From Actinomadura opuntiae (GTDB lineage: Bacteria > Actinomycetota > Actinomycetes > Streptosporangiales > Streptosporangiaceae), in the NCBI RefSeq assembly GCF_030283205.1, contig NZ_JASNWF010000003.1, positions 372,001 through 436,000 on the forward strand: a stretch of 64,000 nt of DNA, in the 5' to 3' direction. Made by a program: the position numbers and the translations under genes. Within the stretch, counting starts at the first letter, position 1, and every line of letters begins with the position of its first letter. This document shows, one piece after another, positions 1-8,957 of this stretch. Below the pieces are notes generated by a model, which saw nothing but the letters and a program-made list of their open reading frames with translations, was not told the origin of the DNA and ran no database searches.

Positions 1-131
1 AAGGCCGGACGCGGGTTGACCAGGGTCACGTCCACGTCGTCCCGGCTGGTCAGGCGGTTGGCCGCGAGAACTCCGGCGTATCCCCCGCCGATCACGATGA
101 CGTCCGTCCGGCCGCCGCTGTGCTTCGTCAT
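1..131 (-). CDS. FAD-dependent NAD(P)H oxidoreductase, N-terminus only (partial)
   Basis: The first 43 residues of a leftward gene that runs off the window edge. After a short polar lead, residues 10-21 form the beta strand and glycine loop of an FAD-binding Rossmann fold (VIVIGGGYAGV). An LAANRL helix and a VTLVNPRP strand follow, as in type II NADH dehydrogenases and related pyridine nucleotide-disulfide oxidoreductases. A good Shine-Dalgarno (GGAGGAGAG) lies just upstream of the ATG at 131. NDH-2 or a related flavoprotein is the best guess; the missing C-terminal part would decide. Confidence 0.75.
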   Translation of the reverse strand, partial: MTKHSGGRTDVIVIGGGYAGVLAANRLTSRDDVDVTLVNPRPA

Positions 132-354
132 GATCTCTCCTCCGTTCGCTCGGGATTCGCCCACTAGGCGTCCGGCGAAGGGAGCTTGTGACAAGAAGTG
201 GCCCAGATCACATCCGGCGCCGGGTCGTCCCCAACAACTGCGGGTCGTTGTCGTGATCCGCCCCAGGGACGGAGCCGACGGAGCCTTCTCGACATCCGCC
301 GGCCCCCGATTCTCAGATTTTCTCCGTCTGCCGCCGCCCGCCTTTCACGTACCG

Positions 355-492
355 TCAGCGGAGGTAGTGGTCGAGCAGCCATGTCGTGATCGCGCGGGCG
401 GCGCCGGTCAGGGCGCCGCGCACAGCGGCGGACGCCAGCAGGAGTCGTTCAGTACGCGTCAGACCGGACGCGGGTGCGGCTGAGGACGTCAT
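355..492 (-). CDS. Small hypothetical protein (45 aa)
   Basis: A 45-residue reading frame with a strong Shine-Dalgarno (GGGAGG, 8 nt before the ATG at 492). It reads as a polar N-terminus followed by an Ala/Leu/Arg-rich amphipathic helix and ends in TTWLLDHYLR. No signal peptide or known domain is visible. It lies head-to-head with the HTH-NTPase gene. The ribosome site and GC-rich third positions argue that it is translated. Function unknown. Confidence 0.5.
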   Translation of the reverse strand: MTSSAAPASGLTRTERLLLASAAVRGALTGAARAITTWLLDHYLR

Positions 493-573
493 CGCTTTGG
501 CCTCCCTGGTCGTTTCCTCGTTCAGTGGACCTGACCCCATTAACCGGGTGAATCGGCGCCGATCCCACCGATT

Positions 574-646
574 TCGGATCCGGATGGTGGCGTGGTGGTT
601 ACGCTCGTGGTCAGGTGTAGATCCGGCTTGGTACGAGTCGGATCCG
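574..646. promoter_or_regulatory. Two CGGATCCG palindromes in a divergent intergenic region
   Basis: The palindrome CGGATCCG occurs at 575-582 and again at 639-646, each preceded by T, with centres 64 bp apart. A half-like TAGATCCGG lies between them. The pair sits between the 45-aa gene and the HTH-NTPase gene, so it could be the binding site of the latter's helix-turn-helix. No clear -10/-35 was recognised. Confidence 0.3.
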
Positions 647-678
647 TCATCGGGCGACAGGGGGGCGAGGGAGGCACG

Positions 679-2649
679 GTGCCCAAGCCGTTTCGTCCCG
701 CGGCCGGTGCGCACGTGTCCTCCCAAGTGCTCGCGGAGCTTGCGCGGCTGTGGGACCAGGCCGTCCACCACGTCGGTCGGCAGGGTGCGCAGGTGACACA
801 GGACCGGCTGGCCGCCGAATCGGGCGTTGCGAAGACGACGGTGAACTCTTGGGCGACCGGCAAGTCCCTCCCCCGGGACGTGGACCAGCTGGCCAAGGTC
901 GGTGGCGTCCTGGCCGCCTGGGCCAGGGAGAAACAGGTCACCCACCGAGAGTGGTCGCAGTTGCTGGCGGCTGACCAGGAGGCCCGCGCCGGCTTGTCCG
1001 CCGCCGCGGCGGGCGACCGCGATAAAGGTGTGGGACGGCCCTTGAGCGAGGTGACCGACCCCTTCGCGTTGGAGGTGCACCGGCCGATCACCCCGGAGAG
1101 GGCGGACGATCTGCCGCCGCTTCCGCCGTACGTACAGCGGGCGCATGATGCCCGGTTGGCCCAGGTGGTGGCCCAGGCCGTTGCGGGGCAGAGCGGGATG
1201 GCGGTGCTGGTGGCCGGGTCGTCGGCGGGCAAGACCCGGGCCTTGTGGGAGGCCCTCGCTCTGCTTCGGGAGGCGGACGGGTGGCGGCTGTGGCACCCCT
1301 TCGATCCCACCCGGCCCGAGGCGGCGGTGGCGGAGCTGGACCGGGTCGGATCGTTCACGGTGGTGTGGCTGAACGAGACCCAGGAGTACCTGGGCGCGTC
1401 CGGTGACGGCGGGGAGCGGGTCGCGGCCAAGCTGCGCAGCCTGCTGACCGACCCGGCCAGGGCGCCGGTGCTGGTTTTGGGCACGTTGTGGCCCGAGCAC
1501 CATGCGGCGCTCGTCCAGCAGTCCACCTCGCAGGTGGCCCGGGTGCTGGACGGCGCAGTGATCGAGTTGCCCGAGACCTTCACCGGCGCCGACCTGGACG
1601 CGGTGGCGCGGGCGGCCGGGCACGACGCGCGGCTGGCCGCTGCCGTCGAGCATGCCGAGGACGGTCACATCACCCAGTACCTGGCCGGTGTTCCCGCACT
1701 ACTGGAGCGTTACCGAACCGCTCCCGCATCGGCCAGAGCCTTGATGCACGCGGCAATGGAACTTCGGCTGCTCGGCCACGGCCCCGCTTTGCCTCGCGCC
1801 CTCCTGGCGGCGGCCGCACCCGCCTACCTCACCGATACCCAATGGGATCTAGCCGGTGAAGACTGGTTCGAGGCGGCCTTGGCCTACGCGTCCGTTCCTT
1901 GCAAAGGTGTCCGCGGGCCGCTGACCCTTGCCCGCCCCAGGTCCGGCCGACCGGACTCTGAGCAGCCGACCTATCGTCTGGCCGACTCCCTCGTACAGAT
2001 CGCAAAATCCATCCGTCCAGAGGTCCGGGCTCCAATCCACCAGGACGCACTTCTCAGCGCCATCCTCACCCACGCCTCCCCAGCCAACCTGACCCGGATC
2101 GCACATGCGACACCGGAGGAAGGCGACTACTTCAAGAGGATTTATCTGCGGACGGACCGGGCCGCCGACGCGGTCGCATGGCTGATGGCGCGCGTGGGCG
2201 CCCGTTACGGCCTCCAGTCGATGTGGATCGCCAAAGAGCTGCTGAGGGAAGGCCGGATCTGGGAAGGGCTCTGCTGGGAGCAGCGGATATCCGAACTCGC
2301 CGGCCCCGCCGGAAATTTCCGGGACACGCTGCAGATCATGTCTCGGAAAGGCCGGACGGAGGAGGTCCTGGCCTGGTTGAGAACACGCGCCGCATCAGGC
2401 CGAAGTGACGCCTTGGAGCTCATGGGTTTCATCCTGCGCGACGCGGGGCGCTTCGACGAAGCGATCACCTGGTACCGGCGCGCCGAGGCCGAGACCCATA
2501 GTCCTGAAGCCGAATTCTGGCTGCTCATGCTCTTGCTCGGTCAGGGGCGGACCGACGAGGCGTACGCGGTGCTGCACCCCCGTATCCAGGCCGGCGACCC
2601 CGAAGCTCTGGCGATCGCCGAAAGATACGGGCTTATCCAGAGCGATTGA
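679..2649 (+). CDS. XRE-type HTH / P-loop NTPase / C-terminal helical repeat protein
   Basis: A 656-residue soluble protein. Residues about 15-85 form a helix-turn-helix (DRLAAESGVAKTTVNSWATG). After a linker rich in Ala and Pro comes a P-loop with Walker A GSSAGKT at 180-186. A hydrophobic strand ending in an acidic position (TVVWLNETQEYL, about 227-238) could be Walker B. The last 70-100 residues contain helical pairs like Sel1/TPR repeats (AGRFDEAITWYRRAE, QGRTDEAYAVL). This DNA-binding/STAND-like/TPR order is common among actinomycete regulators or sensors of unknown ligand. Start: GTG 679 is chosen because GAGGGAGG lies just upstream; an in-frame extension to 592 is low quality. Transcribed alone. 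A defence role is possible but no effector domain is seen. Confidence 0.75.
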   Translation: MPKPFRPAAGAHVSSQVLAELARLWDQAVHHVGRQGAQVTQDRLAAESGVAKTTVNSWATGKSLPRDVDQLAKVGGVLAAWAREKQVTHREWSQLLAADQEARAGLSAAAAGDRDKGVGRPLSEVTDPFALEVHRPITPERADDLPPLPPYVQRAHDARLAQVVAQAVAGQSGMAVLVAGSSAGKTRALWEALALLREADGWRLWHPFDPTRPEAAVAELDRVGSFTVVWLNETQEYLGASGDGGERVAAKLRSLLTDPARAPVLVLGTLWPEHHAALVQQSTSQVARVLDGAVIELPETFTGADLDAVARAAGHDARLAAAVEHAEDGHITQYLAGVPALLERYRTAPASARALMHAAMELRLLGHGPALPRALLAAAAPAYLTDTQWDLAGEDWFEAALAYASVPCKGVRGPLTLARPRSGRPDSEQPTYRLADSLVQIAKSIRPEVRAPIHQDALLSAILTHASPANLTRIAHATPEEGDYFKRIYLRTDRAADAVAWLMARVGARYGLQSMWIAKELLREGRIWEGLCWEQRISELAGPAGNFRDTLQIMSRKGRTEEVLAWLRTRAASGRSDALELMGFILRDAGRFDEAITWYRRAEAETHSPEAEFWLLMLLLGQGRTDEAYAVLHPRIQAGDPEALAIAERYGLIQSD

Positions 2650-2689
2650 GCAACGGTGAATGGGCCGGACCGCGCGCTCGGCCGCCGCG

Positions 2690-3751
2690 TCAGTTCCCCG
2701 CCTCCCGGAGCAGGCGCAGGGCGTTGTCTCTGTACACCTTTTTCAGCACGTCGTCGGGTAGGTCGAGTGCGGATATGGCCCAGCGTCCCTGGGGCGGGAT
2801 CTCCTCGTCGGGGGCGTACGGAAAGTGCTCGTCGGCGGTCTCCAGGAAGCGGTAGTGCGTGGGGTACGACGACGCCGAGAGCGGGAACGCGTCGGTGCCG
2901 AACAGGACGCGGTCCGGGTGGCGGGTGAACAGGGTCCGGGCCGCGCGCGGGCGGCGGCCCAGTTCGGCGAGCCGGCCGGCGATGTCGATGTGGAAGTTCG
3001 GATGCTCGTCCAGCATGCGCGAGACCCATCGGAGGTCCTCGGCGTAGCAGCCGACGTGCGCGCCGATGAAGACGGTGCGCGGGTGGGCGGCGACGAGGCC
3101 CTCCAGGGCGTCCATCAGCCGGAGGAAGGAAGGGACGCCGGGGCGGTCGAACTGCCAGTCCGGATGGGCCAGCAGTTCTTCGAGCCGCTCGTTGTGCCGG
3201 TCGGCGGAGGCGAAGAACGCCACCGGATCGGCGGTGTGGATCAGCACGGGCAGGCCGAGTTCGCCCGCGGCGGCGAAGACGGGGGCGAGGCGCGGATCGT
3301 CCGGCAGGACCAGGCGGCCGTCGGGGCCGGTGTACTTCAGGCCCAGCGTCTTCCAGACCTTCAGTCCGCGGGCGCCGCGCGCGTGCGAGTCCCGCAGTCC
3401 GGCCACGAGCCGGTCGACGCCGTCGCGCTCGCGCAGCAACTCCCAGTCGAGCTGGCAGAACGTGAGGAACCGGCCCGGGTGGGCGCGGTCGTAGCGGTCG
3501 AGGTTGGCCGACAGCTCCTCGCCCCACATGCCGTCGAGGTTCACGATGGCGGCCACGTCGTGCTCGTCCATGAGGGCGAGCAGCCGGCCCACGTCCGGTG
3601 CCATCCATCCACCGTCTCCGGTGAGCCAGCGGCCGAGGTGGTTGTGGACGTCGACGCATCGGTACCGCGGCCGCGGGACGTGGCTCCCGGGGATGGCGAC
3701 GCTCGGACGCGGCGCATAGTCGGCCAGCCTCAGATCGTGGAGATCGGGCAT
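2690..3751 (-). CDS. Amidohydrolase-family metal-dependent hydrolase
   Basis: A 353-residue TIM-barrel protein of the amidohydrolase-2 family. The N-terminal metal motif is DVHNHLGRW (about residue 32). Later ligands fit VLIHTADP, FIGAHVG and the C-terminal FGTDAFP, the usual His/His/Asp set. Such enzymes act as lactonases, decarboxylases or hydrolases; the substrate cannot be read from sequence. It is the last gene of the glycan operon, starting 7 nt after the hexosaminidase stop, so it is likely co-translated. A sugar-lactone or sugar-acid substrate would fit the context, but this is inference. Confidence 0.8.
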   Translation of the reverse strand: MPDLHDLRLADYAPRPSVAIPGSHVPRPRYRCVDVHNHLGRWLTGDGGWMAPDVGRLLALMDEHDVAAIVNLDGMWGEELSANLDRYDRAHPGRFLTFCQLDWELLRERDGVDRLVAGLRDSHARGARGLKVWKTLGLKYTGPDGRLVLPDDPRLAPVFAAAGELGLPVLIHTADPVAFFASADRHNERLEELLAHPDWQFDRPGVPSFLRLMDALEGLVAAHPRTVFIGAHVGCYAEDLRWVSRMLDEHPNFHIDIAGRLAELGRRPRAARTLFTRHPDRVLFGTDAFPLSASSYPTHYRFLETADEHFPYAPDEEIPPQGRWAISALDLPDDVLKKVYRDNALRLLREAGN

Positions 3752-3758
3752 GGCCGCC

Positions 3759-5369
3759 TCAGCGGCCTTCGCGGAGCGGGCGGGTCCATTCGGAGACCTT
3801 CGCCTGCCAGGCGTCGTCCTCCTCGGGACGTCCGGCCACGCCGGGCCGCCGCTGCCAGGGCCGCGGTCCCGTTTCGGGACGGTACTCCACGCCGAGTGCG
3901 GTGAGGCGGTCCAGGTGGGCGTCGAGCCGCCGCCGGAAGCCGGCCGGGTCCCGGTCCTGGGTGCTCCACACGGTTTCGGCGAAGGCGGCGAGCCGGGGAA
4001 AGGCCATGTAGTCGAGCTGCCGCGGCGAGTCGATGAGTTCGGTCCACAGGCAGCACTGGGCGCCGAGGACGTGCCGGGCCGCACGGTCGCCCGCGAGCGC
4101 GGACGGGATCGGCTCGAAGGCGTAGACGTCGTCGACGGTGAGCACGGTGCCGAACGGCACCGGTTCCTGGTCGCCGGGCGCCTGGCGGTAGTCCAGGTAG
4201 ACGGAGGTGTTGGGGCAGGGGACGACGTCGTGGCCGCTCTTGGCGGCGACCACGGTCGCGTGGTCGTCCCGCCAGGAGGTGATGACGGCGTGCTCGGGCG
4301 CGCCCCGTCCCTCCAGGATCTCGTCCCAGCCGACCGTGCGCCGGCCTTGGGCGGCGAGGTGGCCGGCGACCCGGCCGATGATCCAGCTCTGCAGCTCCGC
4401 CTCGTCGCGCAGGCCGAGCTCGCGGATCCGGCGCTGCGCGGCCGGGCTCGCCCGCCACTGGTCCTTGCGGCACTCGTCGCCGCCGATGCTGATGTAGGGG
4501 CTCGGGAACAGCTCCACGACCTCGTCCAGGACGTTCTGGAAGAACGCGATCGTGTGCTCCTCGGCGTTGAGCACGTTCGGGCCGACGCCCCACGTCGTGG
4601 CGACGTCGAGGGGGGTGTCGAGGTTGCCGAGCTCGGGGTGGGCGGCGATCGCGGCCTGGGTGTGGCCCGGCAGGTCGATCTCCGGGACGACGGTGATGTG
4701 CCGCCGGGCGGCGTAGGCGACGATCTCGCGGACGTCGTCCTGGCTGTAGTAGCCGCCGTGGGGACGGCCGTCGCCGGGACCGTCCCACCCGACCTGGCTC
4801 TCCCGGCGCCACGCCCCGACCTCGGTCAGCCGCGGATAGCGCCTGATCTCCAGCCGCCAGCCCTGGTCGTCGGTGAGATGCAGGTGGAGGACGTTCAGCT
4901 TGTGCACGGCCATCAGGTCGATGAAGCGCAGCAGGTCGGCCTTGGGGAGGAAGTTGCGGGCGACGTCGAGGAGGCAGCCGCGCCAGGCGAAGCGCGGCCG
5001 GTCCTCGATCAGGACGTGGGGCAGCGGGAGGCTCCCGCCGGCGGACGCCTTCCGGTACGACTCGGGCGGGAGGAGCTGCCGGAGGGTCTGCGCGCCGTAG
5101 AACGCGCCCGCGGCGTCGGCGGCCTCGACGAGCGCGCCGTCGGCCCCGACGCTCAGCCGGTACGCCTCCGCCGGCATCTCCCGGACCGCGAGGGCGATCC
5201 CGCCCGGACGCGGCCCCGGCGGCAGCTCGCCGCCGGTGACGGGGCTCAGCTCGCCGCGCAGCCAGGCGGCGACCTCGGCGAACGCGGGGTCCGCGGTCAG
5301 AGTGGTGTGCCGGTCGAGGACGAGCCGGCCCGGGCGGGTGTCGAGACGCACCGGTTTCGGGATGACCAT
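3759..5369 (-). CDS. Beta-N-acetylhexosaminidase, GH20
   Basis: A 536-residue glycoside hydrolase family 20 enzyme that would release terminal beta-GlcNAc/GalNAc by substrate-assisted catalysis. An N-terminal GH20b-like domain (about 1-120) precedes the barrel. The catalytic Asp-Glu pair is in SIGGDE (D298, E299). LHLHLTDDQGWRLEI (about 161-175) and VVPEIDLPGHTQA (about 227-239) are family signatures. No signal peptide is seen, so it probably acts in the cytoplasm on imported oligosaccharides. It starts 11 nt after the GH27 stop. The C-terminal tail after about 480 is ordinary for the family. Confidence 0.9.
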   Translation of the reverse strand: MVIPKPVRLDTRPGRLVLDRHTTLTADPAFAEVAAWLRGELSPVTGGELPPGPRPGGIALAVREMPAEAYRLSVGADGALVEAADAAGAFYGAQTLRQLLPPESYRKASAGGSLPLPHVLIEDRPRFAWRGCLLDVARNFLPKADLLRFIDLMAVHKLNVLHLHLTDDQGWRLEIRRYPRLTEVGAWRRESQVGWDGPGDGRPHGGYYSQDDVREIVAYAARRHITVVPEIDLPGHTQAAIAAHPELGNLDTPLDVATTWGVGPNVLNAEEHTIAFFQNVLDEVVELFPSPYISIGGDECRKDQWRASPAAQRRIRELGLRDEAELQSWIIGRVAGHLAAQGRRTVGWDEILEGRGAPEHAVITSWRDDHATVVAAKSGHDVVPCPNTSVYLDYRQAPGDQEPVPFGTVLTVDDVYAFEPIPSALAGDRAARHVLGAQCCLWTELIDSPRQLDYMAFPRLAAFAETVWSTQDRDPAGFRRRLDAHLDRLTALGVEYRPETGPRPWQRRPGVAGRPEEDDAWQAKVSEWTRPLREGR

Positions 5370-5380
5370 CGATGCCCCCG

Positions 5381-7387
5381 TCAGTCGCAGGTGATCTTCG
5401 CGTCGGCGAAGTCGGTGTGATCGAAATAGGCGTTGTCGCCGCCGTTGGTGGCGACCAGCCGGACGTACCCGGCGCCCTTGACGGACGCGGTGACCTTCCG
5501 GGGTGGGCTGTCGCCGGTGAGGACACCGGTGCGGGCGGCCAGCTCCCCGTCGGCCCACACCTGGAAGTCCGCCGAGCCGCGGACGGCCCCGGGCGCGTCG
5601 ACCTCGTCGTCGATCCCGGCGAAGAACTCGACGGTCGTGCAGCGTCCGGCCGTGTAGTAGCCGATCTCGGCGGGGGCCTGCGCGCCGAGGCCCTTGGCGT
5701 ACCGGACGCCGCCGATGGTGAGGGGCCGCCCGTCGCCGGCGGCGGCGTTGCCGCCGCTCATGTCCTTCTCGACCGGGCCGAGGTGGTTCACCATCGTCGC
5801 CCACGGCACGTCGCTGAGGTAGCTCGTGCCGGAGCCGGGGGCCGTCGCCACACGCACGACCGCGCTCCCGTCGAGCCCGTCCTTCCACCGGTCGGAGGTG
5901 ACCTTCCCGGTCAGGGGATAGTCCCGTTGCGCGGCCCCGGAGGGCGGGGTGATCGACCATCGGGTGGTGAACGTCGCGCCCGGGGCCAGCCTCCCGGCCG
6001 TGGCCGGGGACACCGCCTTCGCCTTCCAGCCGTCGGGCACGGTCAGCGAGACCGCGACGTCGCGCACCGAAGCGGTGCCCCCGGTGTTGGTCACCCGCGT
6101 CACCAGGGAGTTGTCCTTGCCCGGCTCGACGGTGGTGGGCCGGGTGGCGCCGAGGACGGTGGCGGGGTCGATCTCGTAGGTCGGCAACGGCGCGGCCGAA
6201 TCGTGCCGCGTGCTGACGCGGTACATGACGGTGCCGTGCGCGGGCACCGCCGCGGAGATGTCCCCGGTGGTGCTCCAGACGGCCCCGGTCCACAGGTCTT
6301 CCAGGCGGTACCGGGACGCGGCGGGCAGTTTCAGCTCGCTCGCGGTGGTGGAGATCGTCTTCGCCCGGTCGCTCTCGTTGTAGAGGGCGACGGCCGTGTC
6401 GCCGCCCGTCAGTGGTCGGGACAGGACGTGGTACCAGCCGTCGGTGCGGGTGAACACGGCGGGCCGTCCGAGCCCGTCCTGGTCGACCGCGACCACTCGC
6501 GGGTTGGCGACGACCGCGGCGGGTGCCTTGGCCGGGTCGGCCTGGAGGATCAGCGGGGCGGCGGCCATCGCCCACAGGCTGACCTGCGTGCGGTACTCGG
6601 TGTCGGTCATGCCGCCGAGGCCCGCCTGCAGCAGGTCCGGGTCGGCGTAGCTGCGCGGACCGGCGTACTGCAGGCGCAGCATCGCGGTCTCCCAGATGCC
6701 GAGCATGCTCGCGTAGGAGTCCGTGATCGGTTTGGTGACGACGTTCGTCCGCCAGGTGGTGGCGAGCTGCCCGCCCCACAGCCACGGGACGCTGTTGCCG
6801 TCCTCGTTGTTCATGGCGAACGCGATCCCGTCGCCGAGCGCCTCCCGCATGCGCGGGTAGAGCTTCTGGGCGATGCCCTCGGAGTTCTGCCCGGGGAAAT
6901 CGGCGGTCGGGATCGAGCAGTAGTCGTACTTGACGTAGTCGACGCCCCATCCCTTGACGAGCGCGCCGTCGTCGGCCTCGTGTCCGTAGGAGCCGGGGCC
7001 GCCGCCGGCACAGGTCTTGGTGCCCGCGGACAGGTTGAGGCCGAACTTCAAACCCTCGGCGTGGACGGCGTCGACCAGCGCCTTCATCCCGGCCGGGAAG
7101 CGGCCGGTGTCGGCGGCCAGCCGTCCGGAGGAGTCGCGCTTCCCGGCCTCCCAGCAGTCGTCGATGATCACGTAGCGGTAGCCGGCGGCCTTCAGCGCCG
7201 CCAGGCCGGCGGCCGCCTGGCGCACCGAGGCGTCGGCGACCGAGCAGCCGAGGGCCCGGCTGCTCCAGCCCATCGGCGGAGCGTCGACGGCGGGCGGCGC
7301 CGCCGAACGGGCCATCGCGCCGGACTGCGGCACGGTGGACATGGCGAGGAGCACCGCCGCGAGGGCGGCGGTCACGCGTCTGCGCAT
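5381..7387 (-). CDS. Secreted GH27-family protein (alpha-galactosidase-like) with C-terminal NPCBM domain
   Basis: 668 residues. A Sec signal peptide (about 1-28) is followed by a GH27 barrel (about 35-400), a beta-sandwich linker (about 405-520, NEW3-like) and an NPCBM carbohydrate-binding domain (about 525-668). The nucleophile motif VKYDYC (D155), IDDCW (D76-D77), CAGGGPGSYGHE and ADPDLL are kept. The segment where family members carry the acid/base Asp (WR..xDIxDSW) reads WRTNVVTKPITDSY, with Pro where Asp is expected. The usual GWNSWN near the N-terminus is GWSSRA. Glycosidase fold and secretion are clear; normal retaining alpha-galactosidase chemistry is uncertain. Co-transcribed with the PhoD gene (10-nt gap). 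Confidence 0.8.
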   Translation of the reverse strand: MRRRVTAALAAVLLAMSTVPQSGAMARSAAPPAVDAPPMGWSSRALGCSVADASVRQAAAGLAALKAAGYRYVIIDDCWEAGKRDSSGRLAADTGRFPAGMKALVDAVHAEGLKFGLNLSAGTKTCAGGGPGSYGHEADDGALVKGWGVDYVKYDYCSIPTADFPGQNSEGIAQKLYPRMREALGDGIAFAMNNEDGNSVPWLWGGQLATTWRTNVVTKPITDSYASMLGIWETAMLRLQYAGPRSYADPDLLQAGLGGMTDTEYRTQVSLWAMAAAPLILQADPAKAPAAVVANPRVVAVDQDGLGRPAVFTRTDGWYHVLSRPLTGGDTAVALYNESDRAKTISTTASELKLPAASRYRLEDLWTGAVWSTTGDISAAVPAHGTVMYRVSTRHDSAAPLPTYEIDPATVLGATRPTTVEPGKDNSLVTRVTNTGGTASVRDVAVSLTVPDGWKAKAVSPATAGRLAPGATFTTRWSITPPSGAAQRDYPLTGKVTSDRWKDGLDGSAVVRVATAPGSGTSYLSDVPWATMVNHLGPVEKDMSGGNAAAGDGRPLTIGGVRYAKGLGAQAPAEIGYYTAGRCTTVEFFAGIDDEVDAPGAVRGSADFQVWADGELAARTGVLTGDSPPRKVTASVKGAGYVRLVATNGGDNAYFDHTDFADAKITCD

Positions 7388-7397
7388 GATCGTCCTG

Positions 7398-8945
7398 TCA
7401 GGCCGGGTGGAGGCTCGGGTCGCCCGGCTCGATCGCGAACGAGCCGGAGGTGTAGGCGAGCGCGTAGGGCTGGGTCACGACGGGAAGCGACCGGAAGTCG
7501 ACCTTCATCTCGCGACCGGATATGACGCTGCGGACATAGCCCCGCCGCCCGTTGAAGAACTTGACGTGCGGGTTCTCGGCCAGCAGCTGCGCGGTGTTCG
7601 GGTACTCGTCCAGTCCGTTGCCCGCGGACGTGACCGAGGTGCTCACGAGTTCGACCGCCACGGACTTCGACTCGGGGTCCTGGTGGTCGCGCTTGACCTC
7701 GCCGGCCCAGTGCGAATGCACGTCACCGGTGAGGACGACCCCGTTGCGCTTGTTGTCGTCGATCGCCGCGGCCACGCGGTTGCGGCTGGCGGTGTAGCCG
7801 TCCCAGCCCTCGTTGGAGTAGCCCTTCGCTTCGCCGTTCGTCCAGTCCATCTCCATGAAGAAGACCTGCTGGGCCAGCAGGTCCCAGGTGGCGTCGGAGT
7901 CCTTCAGCTGACCGGCGAGCCAGGTCTCCTGGTCCTGGCCGAGGATGGTGCGGTTCGGAGCGAGGCGTTCGGTGCAGTCGGCGCCGATCGTCCCGGACTT
8001 GCCGCCGTTGCAGGCGTAGATGTCCCGGTACTGGCGGGTGTCGAGCAGGTGGAGGTTGGCGACCGATCCCCACCGCACCGTCCGGTATAGGTGGAGCGCC
8101 GCACCGACGGGCTTCTGCGCGCGGCGCAGCGGCATGTTCTCGTAGAACGCCTGGAACGCGGCGGCCCGCCTCGGCAGGAACGGCGGGTCGGGCTGCTCGG
8201 GCACGTCGCCCGCCCAGGCGTTCTCGACGTCGTGGTCGTCGAAGACGGTGACCCACGGCGCGACCGCGTGCGCGAGCTGCAGTTCCGGGTCGGTCTTGTG
8301 CTGGGTGTGCCGCAGCCGGTAGCCGGCGAGGTCGAAGCACTCGCCGCCCGCCTGGTCCCGCACCGGGTACTTGTAGTCGCCGTACTCGTAGATGTAGTCG
8401 CCCAGGAAGGCGATCAGGTCCGGATGGTCCTCCGCCATCCTCCGGTAGGCCGTGAACCAGCCGATCTGGTAGTCGGCGCAGGAGGTGAAGGAGAGGTTGA
8501 GGTCGCGGCCGCTCGTGCCGGGCGCCGGCGTGGTGAGCGTCCGCCCGACCGGTGACACCTGGCCCGCGGCCTTGAACCGGTAGAAGTACTCGGCGCCGGG
8601 CCGCAGGCCGCGGAGCTCGACGTGCACGCTGTGCGCGGACTCGGGGCGCGCCACCTGCGCGCCCCGCTGGACGACCTTGCGGAACCGCTCGTCCTCGGCG
8701 ACCTGCCATTCGACGGGGACGGGCCGGTGCGGCATGCCGCCGAGGCCGTCGGGGGCGAGCGGGTCGGTGGCGAGACGGGTCCACAGGACGACGCCGTCGG
8801 GGGCCGGTTCGCCGGAGGCGACGCCGAGCCGGAACACCTCGCCCAGCGGGGCGCGGCGGGCCGCCGCGCGCACGGGTGGGACACCCAGTGCGGCGGCGAT
8901 GCCCAGGCTCGCGCCCCCGGCGAGAAGGGAACGCCGGGTGATCAT
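7398..8945 (-). CDS. phoD: PhoD-family alkaline phosphatase/phosphodiesterase, Tat-exported
   Basis: 515 residues. A twin-arginine signal (MITRRSLLAGGASLG) predicts export of the folded enzyme. An N-terminal fibronectin-like PhoD_N domain (about 38-135) precedes the metallophosphatase domain. Metal-ligand motifs are SFTSCADYQIG, FLGDYIYEYGDY, VFDDHDVENAW and LTGDVHSHW. The family cleaves phosphomonoesters and diesters; Bacillus subtilis PhoD acts on wall teichoic acid. It sits inside a sugar-uptake operon, 12 nt after the binding-protein gene and 10 nt before the GH27 gene. This suggests removal of phosphate from a glycan rather than, or besides, general phosphate scavenging. Confidence 0.9.
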   Translation of the reverse strand: MITRRSLLAGGASLGIAAALGVPPVRAAARRAPLGEVFRLGVASGEPAPDGVVLWTRLATDPLAPDGLGGMPHRPVPVEWQVAEDERFRKVVQRGAQVARPESAHSVHVELRGLRPGAEYFYRFKAAGQVSPVGRTLTTPAPGTSGRDLNLSFTSCADYQIGWFTAYRRMAEDHPDLIAFLGDYIYEYGDYKYPVRDQAGGECFDLAGYRLRHTQHKTDPELQLAHAVAPWVTVFDDHDVENAWAGDVPEQPDPPFLPRRAAAFQAFYENMPLRRAQKPVGAALHLYRTVRWGSVANLHLLDTRQYRDIYACNGGKSGTIGADCTERLAPNRTILGQDQETWLAGQLKDSDATWDLLAQQVFFMEMDWTNGEAKGYSNEGWDGYTASRNRVAAAIDDNKRNGVVLTGDVHSHWAGEVKRDHQDPESKSVAVELVSTSVTSAGNGLDEYPNTAQLLAENPHVKFFNGRRGYVRSVISGREMKVDFRSLPVVTQPYALAYTSGSFAIEPGDPSLHPA

Positions 8946-8957
8946 GAGGCTCCTCGA

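Noticed and set aside
16..483. 155-residue open frame on the plus strand
   Set aside because: Arg/Pro/Ser-rich composition, no ribosome site and opposite to better supported genes; a GC-driven spurious frame.
3759..6950. A single 1063-residue leftward protein covering both GH20 and GH27 genes
   Set aside because: Only the last 536 residues make sense; the earlier part is the out-of-frame shadow of the GH27 gene, which has its own start, signal peptide and stop.
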